The notes under the pieces are model-generated. The model was not told where the DNA came from. It did not search any database and saw nothing but the letters and a program-made list of their open reading frames with translations. A program made the translations under genes and the position numbers. From positions 38,804 through 102,803 of the forward strand of contig NZ_JASJEU010000006.1 in NCBI RefSeq assembly GCF_030077735.1: a stretch of DNA of 64,000 nt, in the 5' to 3' direction. Source of the DNA: Gordonibacter faecis (GTDB taxonomy: Bacteria; Actinomycetota; Coriobacteriia; Coriobacteriales; Eggerthellaceae). Shown here in pieces: positions 41,166 through 47,952 of the stretch. The first letter of the stretch is position 1. Each line of letters opens with the position of its first letter.

Positions 41166-42140
41166 CTACCCTTCGATGCGACTGACGGGGCGGACGTACT
41201 TCCAGCAGCGGGCAGGGTTGAAGTAGAAGTACAGTACGCGACCAGGGGTTTCGTCATAGCAGTAGCCGGTACCCTCGAAGTCGAACTCGGCCATAGCGCG
41301 CTCGATCTTTTCCTCCACCGTGCGGTTCTCCTGCTCGTAGTCGAACGGGCCGTGCTCGAACACGAGGTATTCGGCTTCGGGTACATCAATCAGCTGCAGG
41401 TTTGGCGGCACCTCGCCCTGCCAGTCGGCAGGCAGACGCACGCCGTAGCACTCGATGCGCGGAATGCCCCAGTCACACAGGCGGCCCTCCGGGTCCCACA
41501 TGTAGGCCATGAGCTGGCCACTTCCACTGTTCACCTCGCTGCCACCATCATCGTCAAGCTTGCCCTTGATGCTGTCCAGCAGCCCGCAAATGGTATCGTA
41601 ATCCTGCCCGGGAATGGCGTTCTGCTTCTGCCAGAAGTCCCAGTAGCCGTTGCTCTCGTAGTTCTTGACGTGCAGAAACTTGTGCGCGGGGATGGTCACG
41701 AAGTAGGTCTCCACGCCGTCGTTCGATTTCGTCATGCCAATTTCTCCTAATCCCAGCAGGTAGCGATCGAAGGGGTTGATCTTCGTGCGCAGCACCACCG
41801 GCCGCGGCCGCTCGCGGAACTCGCGGGGCGTCACGCCGTACGCGGCCTTAAAAGCCCTGGTGAACGCTTCATGCGACGAAAAGCCGTGCGCGAGCGCAAT
41901 GTCCAGCAGGCTCTTGTCGGTGTCGCGCACCTCCTTGAGTGCGAACGCGAGCTTGCGGCTGCGCAGGTAGTCGCGCAGCGGCATGCCCGCAATTTCCTTG
42001 AACTTCCGCGTGGTGTGAAACTCGGAATACCCCAGCTCACGCGCCAGCGCGCGCAGCGTGAGCGCCTCGTCATCGCAGGTTTTGATGCACTCGTCAATCT
42101 TGTCGACGATCGCTTGTATCTGCCGTTGCCATTCATACAT
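41166..42140 (-). CDS. AraC-type regulator with GyrI-like effector domain
   Basis: A 324-residue regulator. The N-terminal ~110 residues hold two AraC-type helix-turn-helix motifs (LTLRALARELGYSEFHTTRKF and SLLDIALAHGFSSHEAFTRAFK). The rest is a GyrI-like/effector-binding domain, with IECYGVRLP, EYLVFEHGPF and a closing RVLYFYFNPARCWKYVRPV. Such proteins sense small cationic or aromatic compounds and activate transport genes. The ATG at 42140 is preceded by AGAGG. The MATE exporter lies just upstream on the same strand and is a possible target. Confidence 0.9.
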   Translation of the reverse strand: MYEWQRQIQAIVDKIDECIKTCDDEALTLRALARELGYSEFHTTRKFKEIAGMPLRDYLRSRKLAFALKEVRDTDKSLLDIALAHGFSSHEAFTRAFKAAYGVTPREFRERPRPVVLRTKINPFDRYLLGLGEIGMTKSNDGVETYFVTIPAHKFLHVKNYESNGYWDFWQKQNAIPGQDYDTICGLLDSIKGKLDDDGGSEVNSGSGQLMAYMWDPEGRLCDWGIPRIECYGVRLPADWQGEVPPNLQLIDVPEAEYLVFEHGPFDYEQENRTVEEKIERAMAEFDFEGTGYCYDETPGRVLYFYFNPARCWKYVRPVSRIEG

Positions 42141-42269
42141 TGGACGCGCCTCTTTCAACCGGTTGCAACGATCATACCGAAAGCACCGCCCCGCCGCTTG
42201 ACTTTGCTTGCGGTGTTGAAGATGCCGTCATCGCGGCGAAGGCAGCAAGAAGATTGATACAGCATTCTA

Positions 42270-42458
42270 CTGTCATCTCGAATTGACAACCGCGTAGGTT
42301 TCGGGGCACGCGCTTATGAGAGATCTCCGTGCAGCAAAAGCCCTCTTTCACGCAGATCAAGGATTGTCCGACCAAGCAAGAAAGAGGGCCCACGTTGTAA
42401 CAAGATTTCTCACACACCCATTCCCCGATCAGGCACTTCCCCCTGTTCGAAATGACAG
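42270..42458. mobile_element. MITE-like nested foldback element
   Basis: A 189-bp foldback. Outer ends CTGTCATCTCGAA (42270-42282) and TTCGAAATGACAG (42446-42458) match at 12 of 13 positions. Sub-terminal GAGAGATCT/AGATTTCTC and an inner perfect 10-bp pair GCCCTCTTTC (42340-42349) and GAAAGAGGGC (42380-42389) continue the symmetry. It carries no gene. The stop and last ~16 codons of the MATE gene lie inside its right end, which suggests insertion into that gene's 3' end. No flanking target duplication was evident. Confidence 0.65.
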
Positions 42459-43810
42459 GAGTATGTGCGCGACCAGAGGCGGACGTAGAGGCCGCCGATG
42501 ATGGCGGGGATGACTGGCGAAGCGGCTTGCGCGACGAAGATACCTACGTAGCCGAAGCCCAGCACGCCGCTCAACACGAACGCCAGGCCGAAACGCACGG
42601 CGAAGGCGTCGATGAGCGAGTTCACCAACACAAGCCGGGGCGAGCCCGCGCTGAGCGCGAACGAGTCGAAGCTGAACATGGCGGCGTAGAACAGGCCGTT
42701 CACGCTGCACGTGATGCGCAGGTACAGCACGGCAATGTCATGCGCAGCCGTGCCGTCTACCAGGCCGTACGCCGCCACAATGACGGGCGCCAACAGCTGG
42801 ATGAGAATTTGGATGCCCATGGTCACACCTACGTTGAACCGCGCACCGAGGCGTACGACCTCACGAACACGAGCGGGTAGCGCAGCACCCGCGTTCTGCG
42901 CGGCGGCCGTCGTGATGGCCTGGCCGATAGCCCAACACGGAAGCCCCGCCACGGTGCTGATTTGCAGCCCGACACCCGCCGCAGCCGCCACGTCGGTACC
43001 GTAGCGGTTGAGCAATCCCGTGACTAGCGCATACGATAAGTTCACCACCGCCATCTGCACCGCAGAGGGCACGCCTACACGCAACACAGCCACTGCAGCC
43101 GCGCCAAAGTGCGAGCCGCGCATGCCCCCGCCCGAGAGCACCCGCCCACCGGGATAGCGTCGCCACACCGCCACCAACGCACCCACGGCCGCCACACCCT
43201 GCGCGACAACCGTGGCGTACGCAGCGCCCACCACGCCGAGTCCCGCAGGCCCCACCAGCACCAGGTCAAGCGCTACATTCACGAGCGCCGACACTCCCAC
43301 CAGCACCAGCGGCGTGCGCGCGTCGCCGTGCGCTTTCAGAAATGCGGCTGCCGCATTCAGCAGAAACGGCCCCACGCACCCCGCGCACACCACCTGCGTG
43401 TACGCCACCGCCGCATCAAGCGCCTCAGCCGGCACCGCGTTCGCCGTGAACCCCGGTCGCGCTAGCACCGCACCCACCGCAGCCAAAAGCCCCGCAGCCA
43501 CCACCGCCACCAGCAGCGTGGCCGCGTAGGCACGCCGCTTACCAGCAACATCGCCCGCACCTACCGCGCGCGCCACCACCACACCACCGCCGGCGGTCAG
43601 CCCCATCACAAACGCACTCACCAGATAGGCCGCGTTCGTGGCGTTCGAAATGGCGACCAGCCCCACATCGCCCACCACCTGACCAACCACCACCATATCC
43701 ACCGTCTGATACACATATTGCAGCAAGTTCAACGCCATCAGCGGCAACGCAAACACAATAAGCCGCCGTAACAGAGGCCCCTCAGTAAAAGAAACAGCAG
43801 AATTCGACAC
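42410..43810 (-). CDS. MATE family efflux transporter
   Basis: A 466-residue multidrug and toxic compound extrusion protein with twelve membrane helices in two homologous halves (first half LIVFALPLMALNLLQYVYQTVDMVVVG; second half VGVPSAVQMAVVNLSYALVTGLL). It exports cationic compounds using sodium or protons. The start is a GTG at 43810 with GAGGT upstream. The final ~16 residues (CHFEQGEVPDRGMGV region) are encoded by the right end of a foldback element, so the native C-terminus was probably slightly different. A ~600-base region with structured elements precedes it. Confidence 0.9.
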   Translation of the reverse strand: MSNSAVSFTEGPLLRRLIVFALPLMALNLLQYVYQTVDMVVVGQVVGDVGLVAISNATNAAYLVSAFVMGLTAGGGVVVARAVGAGDVAGKRRAYAATLLVAVVAAGLLAAVGAVLARPGFTANAVPAEALDAAVAYTQVVCAGCVGPFLLNAAAAFLKAHGDARTPLVLVGVSALVNVALDLVLVGPAGLGVVGAAYATVVAQGVAAVGALVAVWRRYPGGRVLSGGGMRGSHFGAAAVAVLRVGVPSAVQMAVVNLSYALVTGLLNRYGTDVAAAAGVGLQISTVAGLPCWAIGQAITTAAAQNAGAALPARVREVVRLGARFNVGVTMGIQILIQLLAPVIVAAYGLVDGTAAHDIAVLYLRITCSVNGLFYAAMFSFDSFALSAGSPRLVLVNSLIDAFAVRFGLAFVLSGVLGFGYVGIFVAQAASPVIPAIIGGLYVRLWSRTYSCHFEQGEVPDRGMGV

Positions 43811-43875
43811 AGTTCACCTCGTTGATCGGAGAATACGAAAACGAAAAACTCACCGGTTTCAAAAAAGTCAGCGAG

Positions 43876-44015
43876 AAGCCTTGAGGTGCTTCGAATTGGC
43901 GTGAAAGTCCGACGAAGCGTACTGCGGTACGCGAGGAGGGCTTGGAGCGCCAAGGCGGAGTGCCTCAAGGCTTCGCAGCGGCGAGGCGTTCCGATGGCTG
44001 ACAAGCCATCGGAAC
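43876..44015. repeat. foldback element, family ABC copy B
   Basis: Arms 43876-43901 and 43948-43973 pair with interruptions (AAGCCTTGAGG/CCTCAAGGCTT outside, TTGGCG/CGCCAA inside). Within them AAGTCC/GGGCTT and the hairpin CGTAC-TGCG-GTACG are followed by GAGGAGGG. A trailing hairpin GTTCCGATGGCT-GACA-AGCCATCGGAAC lies at 43988-44015. Layout, spacing and the CGCAGCG linker match copy A at 7714-7851. Confidence 0.8.
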
Positions 44016-44049
44016 AAAAAAAACGCCGCAGATGAAGTCATCCGCGGCG
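44016..44049 (-). terminator. strong minus-strand terminator with no annotated gene
   Basis: On the minus strand CGCCGCGGATGA (44049-44038) pairs, with one wobble, with TCATCTGCGGCG (44035-44024) and is followed by eight T residues (44023-44016). It must end a transcript coming from above 44050, where only the small candidate frames at 44074-44345 lie. Alternatively it attenuates the MATE gene. Confidence 0.75.
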
Positions 44050-44073
44050 CTCAAGGTTTCCGGCATTCTGGCA

Positions 44074-44154
44074 TCAACGACGAAGCGCGGCCTTACGCGG
44101 CGCGCCTCCTGATGCCGATGAGTATGTCCGTCCCTGCTCCGTGCGATGCTTCAT
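44074..44154 (-). CDS. candidate 26-residue small ORF
   Basis: A 26-codon frame (MKHRTEQGRTYSS...) whose ATG overlaps the TGA of the upstream small frame as ATGA. It is rich in Arg, Ser and Ala. It ends 25 bases before a strong terminator. The overlap and terminator are the only support; composition is close to that of random GC-rich DNA. Confidence 0.25.
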   Translation of the reverse strand: MKHRTEQGRTYSSASGGAPRKAALRR

Positions 44155-44345
44155 CGGCGATAAGCGCGCGGAGCGGCAGCTCTACAGAGAATCATGAGCC
44201 CTCCCAAGTGGTGAGCACAACGCCCAGCAGCATACCGCGCCGCGCGCAAAGCGTCAACTGGCCGCGCTTCGCCCTTGGAACAATTTGCCATCGAGACGTT
44301 GGCAGAAGCCGCACGACCTCGGCGCGCGTCAGACGAAGCTTTCAT
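44151..44345 (-). CDS. candidate 64-residue small ORF
   Basis: A 64-codon frame beginning MKASSDARRGRAASANV, with GGGAACGAG before the ATG, and an internal ATG (MILCRAAAPRAYRR) preceded by TTGGGAGGG that could be a short leader peptide of its own. The product would be Arg/Ala-rich, with no family resemblance that I recognise. It lies opposite the upstream region of the cystine symporter gene. A chance frame is quite possible. Confidence 0.3.
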   Translation of the reverse strand: MKASSDARRGRAASANVSMANCSKGEARPVDALRAARYAAGRCAHHLGGLMILCRAAAPRAYRR

Positions 44346-44414
44346 ACTCGTTCCCTGTCGGCCCATCACGATGAGTCGACGCTCCACAAAGCCACAACGT
44401 CCGAAGGTGAATCC

Positions 44415-45830
44415 GTGCCCGCAGAAACCTTGGTACCTATCATAGTTACGCTTGCCGTGTTCGCAGTGTTGCTTGGCCTGCTCAAGTTCATGAAACAGCG
44501 CGGCGTGGGCTTCACGCCTCGGGTGTTTACGGCGCTCGGGCTGGGCATTGCGCTCGGCGTGGGCATACAACTGGCGCTCGGACGCGGCAGCGAGGCCGCC
44601 ACTGTGGCGCTCGACTGGATTGCCGTCATAGGCCAAGGCTACATTGCGCTGCTGAAGATGCTGGTGATGCCGCTCATTTTTGTGGCCATCGTGGGCGCGT
44701 TCACGCGCACGAAGGTGACCGAGCGGCTCGGTCACATCAGCGCCGTCGTGCTAGCGGTACTGCTGGGCACCGTCGCCATCGCCGCACTCACCGGCTGGGC
44801 GGCAGCAGCGTTGACGGGACTTGCAGGCGCCTCATTCACCGCCAACGCCGCCCCCGATCCCAGCGCAGTTACCGCCCTCCAAAGCAGCCAACAGCAGGTA
44901 GAAAACCTCACGCTGCCGCAGGAAATCCTCTCGTTCATCCCCACCAATGTGTTCGCCGACCTAGCCGGAAGCCGCCCCACGTCCACCATTGCCGTGGTCA
45001 TCTTCTCCGCCATCGTGGGCGTGGCCTACCTGCGCCTGCGCGACCGCGACTCAGTCCAAGCCGCGTTCTTCCAGCAGCTCATCGACAGCTTGTATGGGAT
45101 AGTCATGCGCATCGTGACCATGGTGGTGGGGCTCGCACCCTACGGCGTGCTCGCGCTCATTGCGCACGTTATGGCCACAAGCGACTACACCGCCATCCTC
45201 GACCTCGGCAAGTTTGTGCTGGTGTCGTACGCAGCCATCGCGTTCATGTTCCTGGTGCACGCAGCCGTGCTGCTGGCGAACCGCACAAACCCCCTACGCT
45301 ACTTCAAGAAGGCGTTTCCCGTGCTCAGCTTCGCGTTCGTCGCGCGCTCAAGCGCCGGCGCGCTGCCGCTCAACATAGAGACGCAGGAGAATGCCCTCGG
45401 CGTGGATGAAGCCGCGGCGAACCTCTCGGCCAGTTTCGGCATGTCAATCGGGCAGAACGGGTGCGCCGGCATCTATCCCGCCATGCTAGCCACCATCATC
45501 GCGCCCACCGTGGGCATCGACGTGTTCTCACCTGCGTTCGTGGCGGGACTGGTGGCGGTGGTCACCATCAGTTCGTTCGGCGTAGCGGGTGTGGGCGGCG
45601 GCGCCACCTTCGCCTCGCTCATCGTGCTGGGCACCATGGGGCTGCCCATTGAGATTGTGGGCATTCTCGCGTCGGTGGAGCCGCTCATCGACATGGGCCG
45701 CACAGCCCTCAACGTAAGCGATTCCATGGTAGCCGGCATCACCGCCGCCAACACCTCCGGCACCCTGAACCGCGCCATCTTCAACGACCCCACCGCCCAC
45801 GTAACCACCGAAAGCCACGAGGGACTATAG
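44415..45830 (+). CDS. tcyP: L-cystine/dicarboxylate:cation symporter (TcyP/YdjN type)
   Basis: A 471-residue DAACS-family symporter. It tracks TcyP/YdjN closely: LLKMLVMPLIFVAIVGAF near 78, FADLAGSRPTSTIAVVIFSA near 180, the re-entrant loop FVARSSAGALPLN near 312, and ASFGMSIGQNGCAGIYPAML near 344. This supports L-cystine uptake. I chose the GTG at 44415, preceded by GAAGGTGA. The frame continues upstream for 101 codons without a stop, but that part is unlike any transporter and includes no ribosome site. The upstream region holds the minus-strand small frames and terminator. Confidence 0.88.
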   Translation: MPAETLVPIIVTLAVFAVLLGLLKFMKQRGVGFTPRVFTALGLGIALGVGIQLALGRGSEAATVALDWIAVIGQGYIALLKMLVMPLIFVAIVGAFTRTKVTERLGHISAVVLAVLLGTVAIAALTGWAAAALTGLAGASFTANAAPDPSAVTALQSSQQQVENLTLPQEILSFIPTNVFADLAGSRPTSTIAVVIFSAIVGVAYLRLRDRDSVQAAFFQQLIDSLYGIVMRIVTMVVGLAPYGVLALIAHVMATSDYTAILDLGKFVLVSYAAIAFMFLVHAAVLLANRTNPLRYFKKAFPVLSFAFVARSSAGALPLNIETQENALGVDEAAANLSASFGMSIGQNGCAGIYPAMLATIIAPTVGIDVFSPAFVAGLVAVVTISSFGVAGVGGGATFASLIVLGTMGLPIEIVGILASVEPLIDMGRTALNVSDSMVAGITAANTSGTLNRAIFNDPTAHVTTESHEGL

Positions 45831-45861
45831 CGCCCCACATCTCAACCGCGGAATCACTAAA

Positions 45862-46137
45862 TCACAGGCTTCGATACACCTCGCGCCTATGACCCACCTT
45901 GAACACTTCCACGATGACGCGCCCATCATCAACCTTCCCCAGAATGCGATACGTCCCAACTCGCCAGCGCCATCCATCTTCCACGCCTTGCAGCTTTTTT
46001 GCACTGGGAAGTGTGCGTGGGTCATCGCACCCATTGAGTTCCTTGTCGATAAACGAAGCCACCAGAAGAAGCGTCTTTCGATCAAGAGAGGTAAGCTGCT
46101 TCTGAGCCCGCTTCGTCAACTCAACCCGGTATCCCAT
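45862..46137 (-). CDS. RelE/ParE-family toxin
   Basis: A 91-residue toxin of the RelE superfamily, expected to cleave mRNA on the ribosome. It has the usual order: Lys-rich first helix (LTKRAQKQLTSLD), a second helix, then the strands WRWRVGTYRILGKVDDG and VIVEVFKVGHRREVY. The Arg and closing HRREVY residues sit at the positions of the RelE active site. Its ATG overlaps the antitoxin stop by one base (TGATG), so the two are translated together. Confidence 0.9.
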   Translation of the reverse strand: MGYRVELTKRAQKQLTSLDRKTLLLVASFIDKELNGCDDPRTLPSAKKLQGVEDGWRWRVGTYRILGKVDDGRVIVEVFKVGHRREVYRSL

Positions 46138-46364
46138 CAGAGCGCCAAACCGAGATCGCGCTTAACCTCGTCCCACGAGACGCGCGTGCCATCATCCTCG
46201 TCAATGGCCGCCTGCAAATCGCGCGCGTCCAACTCATCTTCAAGACGTTCAAGCGTCCACTGCCTGACCTGAGCAGAAAAAGTTGTACCGTTCATTTCGG
46301 CAAATGAGGTAATCCATTCTTTCTCTTCAGGAGCGAACCTAATTGCCGATGCCGTCATAGCCAT
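46137..46364 (-). CDS. ribbon-helix-helix antitoxin
   Basis: A 75-residue antitoxin partner. The first ~50 residues (AIRFAPEEKEWITSFAEMNGTTFSAQVRQW) look like a ribbon-helix-helix DNA-binding unit of the RelB/DUF6290 type. The acidic C-terminal third (DLQAAIDEDDG) would wrap the toxin. AAGGAG precedes the ATG. Directly upstream lies an excellent promoter flanked by two dyads, which fits autorepression by the complex. Confidence 0.85.
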   Translation of the reverse strand: MAMTASAIRFAPEEKEWITSFAEMNGTTFSAQVRQWTLERLEDELDARDLQAAIDEDDGTRVSWDEVKRDLGLAL

Positions 46365-46380
46365 ATCCGTCTCCTTACAA

Positions 46381-46431
46381 GAGTTTACGTTGTAAACTCA
46401 CTATACTAAGCAGAGTATACGTTGTCAACTT
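46381..46431 (-). promoter_or_regulatory. toxin-antitoxin promoter with two operators
   Basis: On the minus strand TTGACA (46428-46423) is followed after exactly 17 bases by TATAGT (46405-46400). Dyad one, GAGTTTAC-GTT-GTAAACTC at 46381-46399, is perfect and covers the start region. Dyad two, GAGTATAC-GTT-GTCAACTT at 46413-46431, is an imperfect copy and covers the -35. Their centres are 32 bases apart. Confidence 0.9.
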
Positions 46432-46492
46432 GCTTTGCGGGAATAACGCGAAAATGATTACTGCATTAAACCACCAGTTCACAGCCAATGTA

Positions 46493-46535
46493 AACCTGAG
46501 CGTGCGCGAAAATTCTTGAAACGCGCGCTCAGGTT
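46493..46535. other. GC-rich hairpin
   Basis: AACCTGAGCG...GCGCG at 46493-46508 pairs with CGCGCGCTCAGGTT at 46522-46535 across a 13-base A/T-rich loop, between the toxin-antitoxin promoter and the XRE membrane gene. No T-run is present and the function is unclear. Confidence 0.45.
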
Positions 46536-46643
46536 GGTGGAGCGGGCGGGGGTGCGCGGGCATTATACAAGACATCGAAGGCGCCGCTTCGGCCGACCGG
46601 CGCTTCGGGTATGATGCATTCGAACACAAAGAAGGGACTACCC

Positions 46644-47798
46644 ATGAGTTTCGCCGAAAATCTTGTCTACTTGCGCCAGCACTACGGCATCACGCAGGAA
46701 GGCCTCGCCGAGCAGCTGGGCGTGTCGCGCCAGACCGTGAGCAAGTGGGAAGCGGGCACGAACTATCCGGAAATGGAAAAGTTGCTCGTGCTGTGCGACC
46801 TTTTCCACGTAAGCATGGATGATCTTTTGCGCGGCGCCGTGAGCGTGGCGAAGGAGGGCGACACCGAGCGCTACGACCGCCACATGAACCGCTATGACGC
46901 GTCTATCGTTGCGGGCGTGGCCTGCATCCTTACGGGCGTAGGAATGACAAGCATTGCCGAGGCGCTGCACCTTCCCGATAACATACAAGCAGTCGCGCTG
47001 CTGTCATTCGTCGTGGTTGGCGTGGTGCTCCTTGTCATGGCCGGCCTGAACCACAGCGAGTTCAAGCGCCGCAACCCCGCCATCGAACCGCGCTACGATG
47101 CCGAAACGCTCGAACGCGCCAGCCGTCGCTTCCCCCTCCAGATTGCAGCAGGCGTGGGGCTCATTCTGCTTGATGTCATCATGCTTGTTGGGCTCACGCC
47201 CGAAGATGACACTTTCATGCCGTTTGGAATTGTGGTTGAAGACCTCCTTATTGCACCGTTCATGCTGATCATGGCCGTAGCCGTGGGCCTGCTCATCTGG
47301 GCCGGCATGCAGAAATCGAAATACGACCTCTCCGAGCTCACCTACATCGCACACCGCAGCGACCTCGGTGCCGACCTGCCGCCGAACGCCGTCGTGAAGT
47401 CTCCGGAGCAACTGCGCGCCGAGCAACTCATGGGTGTAGCGTGCGGCATCATCATGCTACTGGCCACCATCGTGTTTCTGGTGTGGGGCTTCGTGCCACT
47501 GTTCGACCAGATGGGCGGCTGGGCTGGCATGGACAAGTTCGAAATCAAAGACGCCATCCGCAGCGGGCAGGGCGGGTTCGCCATCAGTTGGATCGCATTC
47601 GCCGTGGGCGGCATCCTGTGCGCCGTCGTGTGCCTCGTAGGCAGCGTGCTGTCGAAGTCAAAAGAAGACTGGATTGCCGAAGCCCGCCAAGAGGACGCCT
47701 GGATCAAATACGCCCAGTCCGACACCGCCCAGTCCGACCCCTGGTCCCGCACCCCCGAAGAAGGCGACACCACCCACGGCGAGCAACCGCGGAACTAA
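46644..47798 (+). CDS. XRE regulator with membrane domain
   Basis: A 384-residue protein. The N-terminal ~65 residues are an XRE helix-turn-helix (LRQHYGITQEGLAEQLGVSRQTVSKWEAGTNYPEMEKLL). Six hydrophobic segments follow, near 90-110, 120-140, 175-195, 205-225, 270-290 and 320-345. The C-terminal tail is acidic. A membrane-tethered transcription factor is the simplest reading; the signal and targets are unknown. The ATG at 46644 follows AAGAAGGGA. Confidence 0.85.
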   Translation: MSFAENLVYLRQHYGITQEGLAEQLGVSRQTVSKWEAGTNYPEMEKLLVLCDLFHVSMDDLLRGAVSVAKEGDTERYDRHMNRYDASIVAGVACILTGVGMTSIAEALHLPDNIQAVALLSFVVVGVVLLVMAGLNHSEFKRRNPAIEPRYDAETLERASRRFPLQIAAGVGLILLDVIMLVGLTPEDDTFMPFGIVVEDLLIAPFMLIMAVAVGLLIWAGMQKSKYDLSELTYIAHRSDLGADLPPNAVVKSPEQLRAEQLMGVACGIIMLLATIVFLVWGFVPLFDQMGGWAGMDKFEIKDAIRSGQGGFAISWIAFAVGGILCAVVCLVGSVLSKSKEDWIAEARQEDAWIKYAQSDTAQSDPWSRTPEEGDTTHGEQPRN

Positions 47799-47808
47799 CA
47801 ACGCTCTA

Positions 47809-47849
47809 CATCTGATGCCGCAATACTCAAGCAGTTGCGGCATCAGATG
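47809..47849. terminator. 15-bp perfect hairpin after XRE gene
   Basis: CATCTGATGCCGCAA (47809-47823) pairs perfectly with TTGCGGCATCAGATG (47835-47849) around an 11-base loop, ten bases after the XRE stop. A short A-run follows on the plus strand; termination in either direction is plausible. Confidence 0.6.
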
Positions 47850-47903
47850 AAAAATCTCGTATCACAAAGAACGCGCTACGCTCATTTCTTTACCTAAAGA
47901 ATG

Positions 47904-47940
47904 TCCATAATTAAGAAATGGCCCTTTTCTTAATTATGGA
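47904..47940. terminator. 15-bp perfect AT-rich hairpin
   Basis: TCCATAATTAAGAAA (47904-47918) pairs perfectly with TTTCTTAATTATGGA (47926-47940), 12 bases beyond the end of the ABC-F gene. It lies between convergent genes and is probably a transcription barrier. It resembles the AT-rich hairpin at 18945-18995 in style. Confidence 0.55.
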
Positions 47941-47952
47941 CTCCTGTACCTT

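Noticed and set aside
44016..44414. T-box, SAM or other riboswitch before the cystine symporter or MATE gene
   Set aside because: A CTTATC and GATGAAG were seen near each other on the minus strand, but the order and core of SAM-I are wrong, and no T-box GGGTGGNACCGCG was found.
44112..44414. 101-codon N-terminal extension of the cystine symporter
   Set aside because: No ribosome site, no transporter similarity, and it lies opposite the minus-strand terminator unit; GTG at 44415 fits better.
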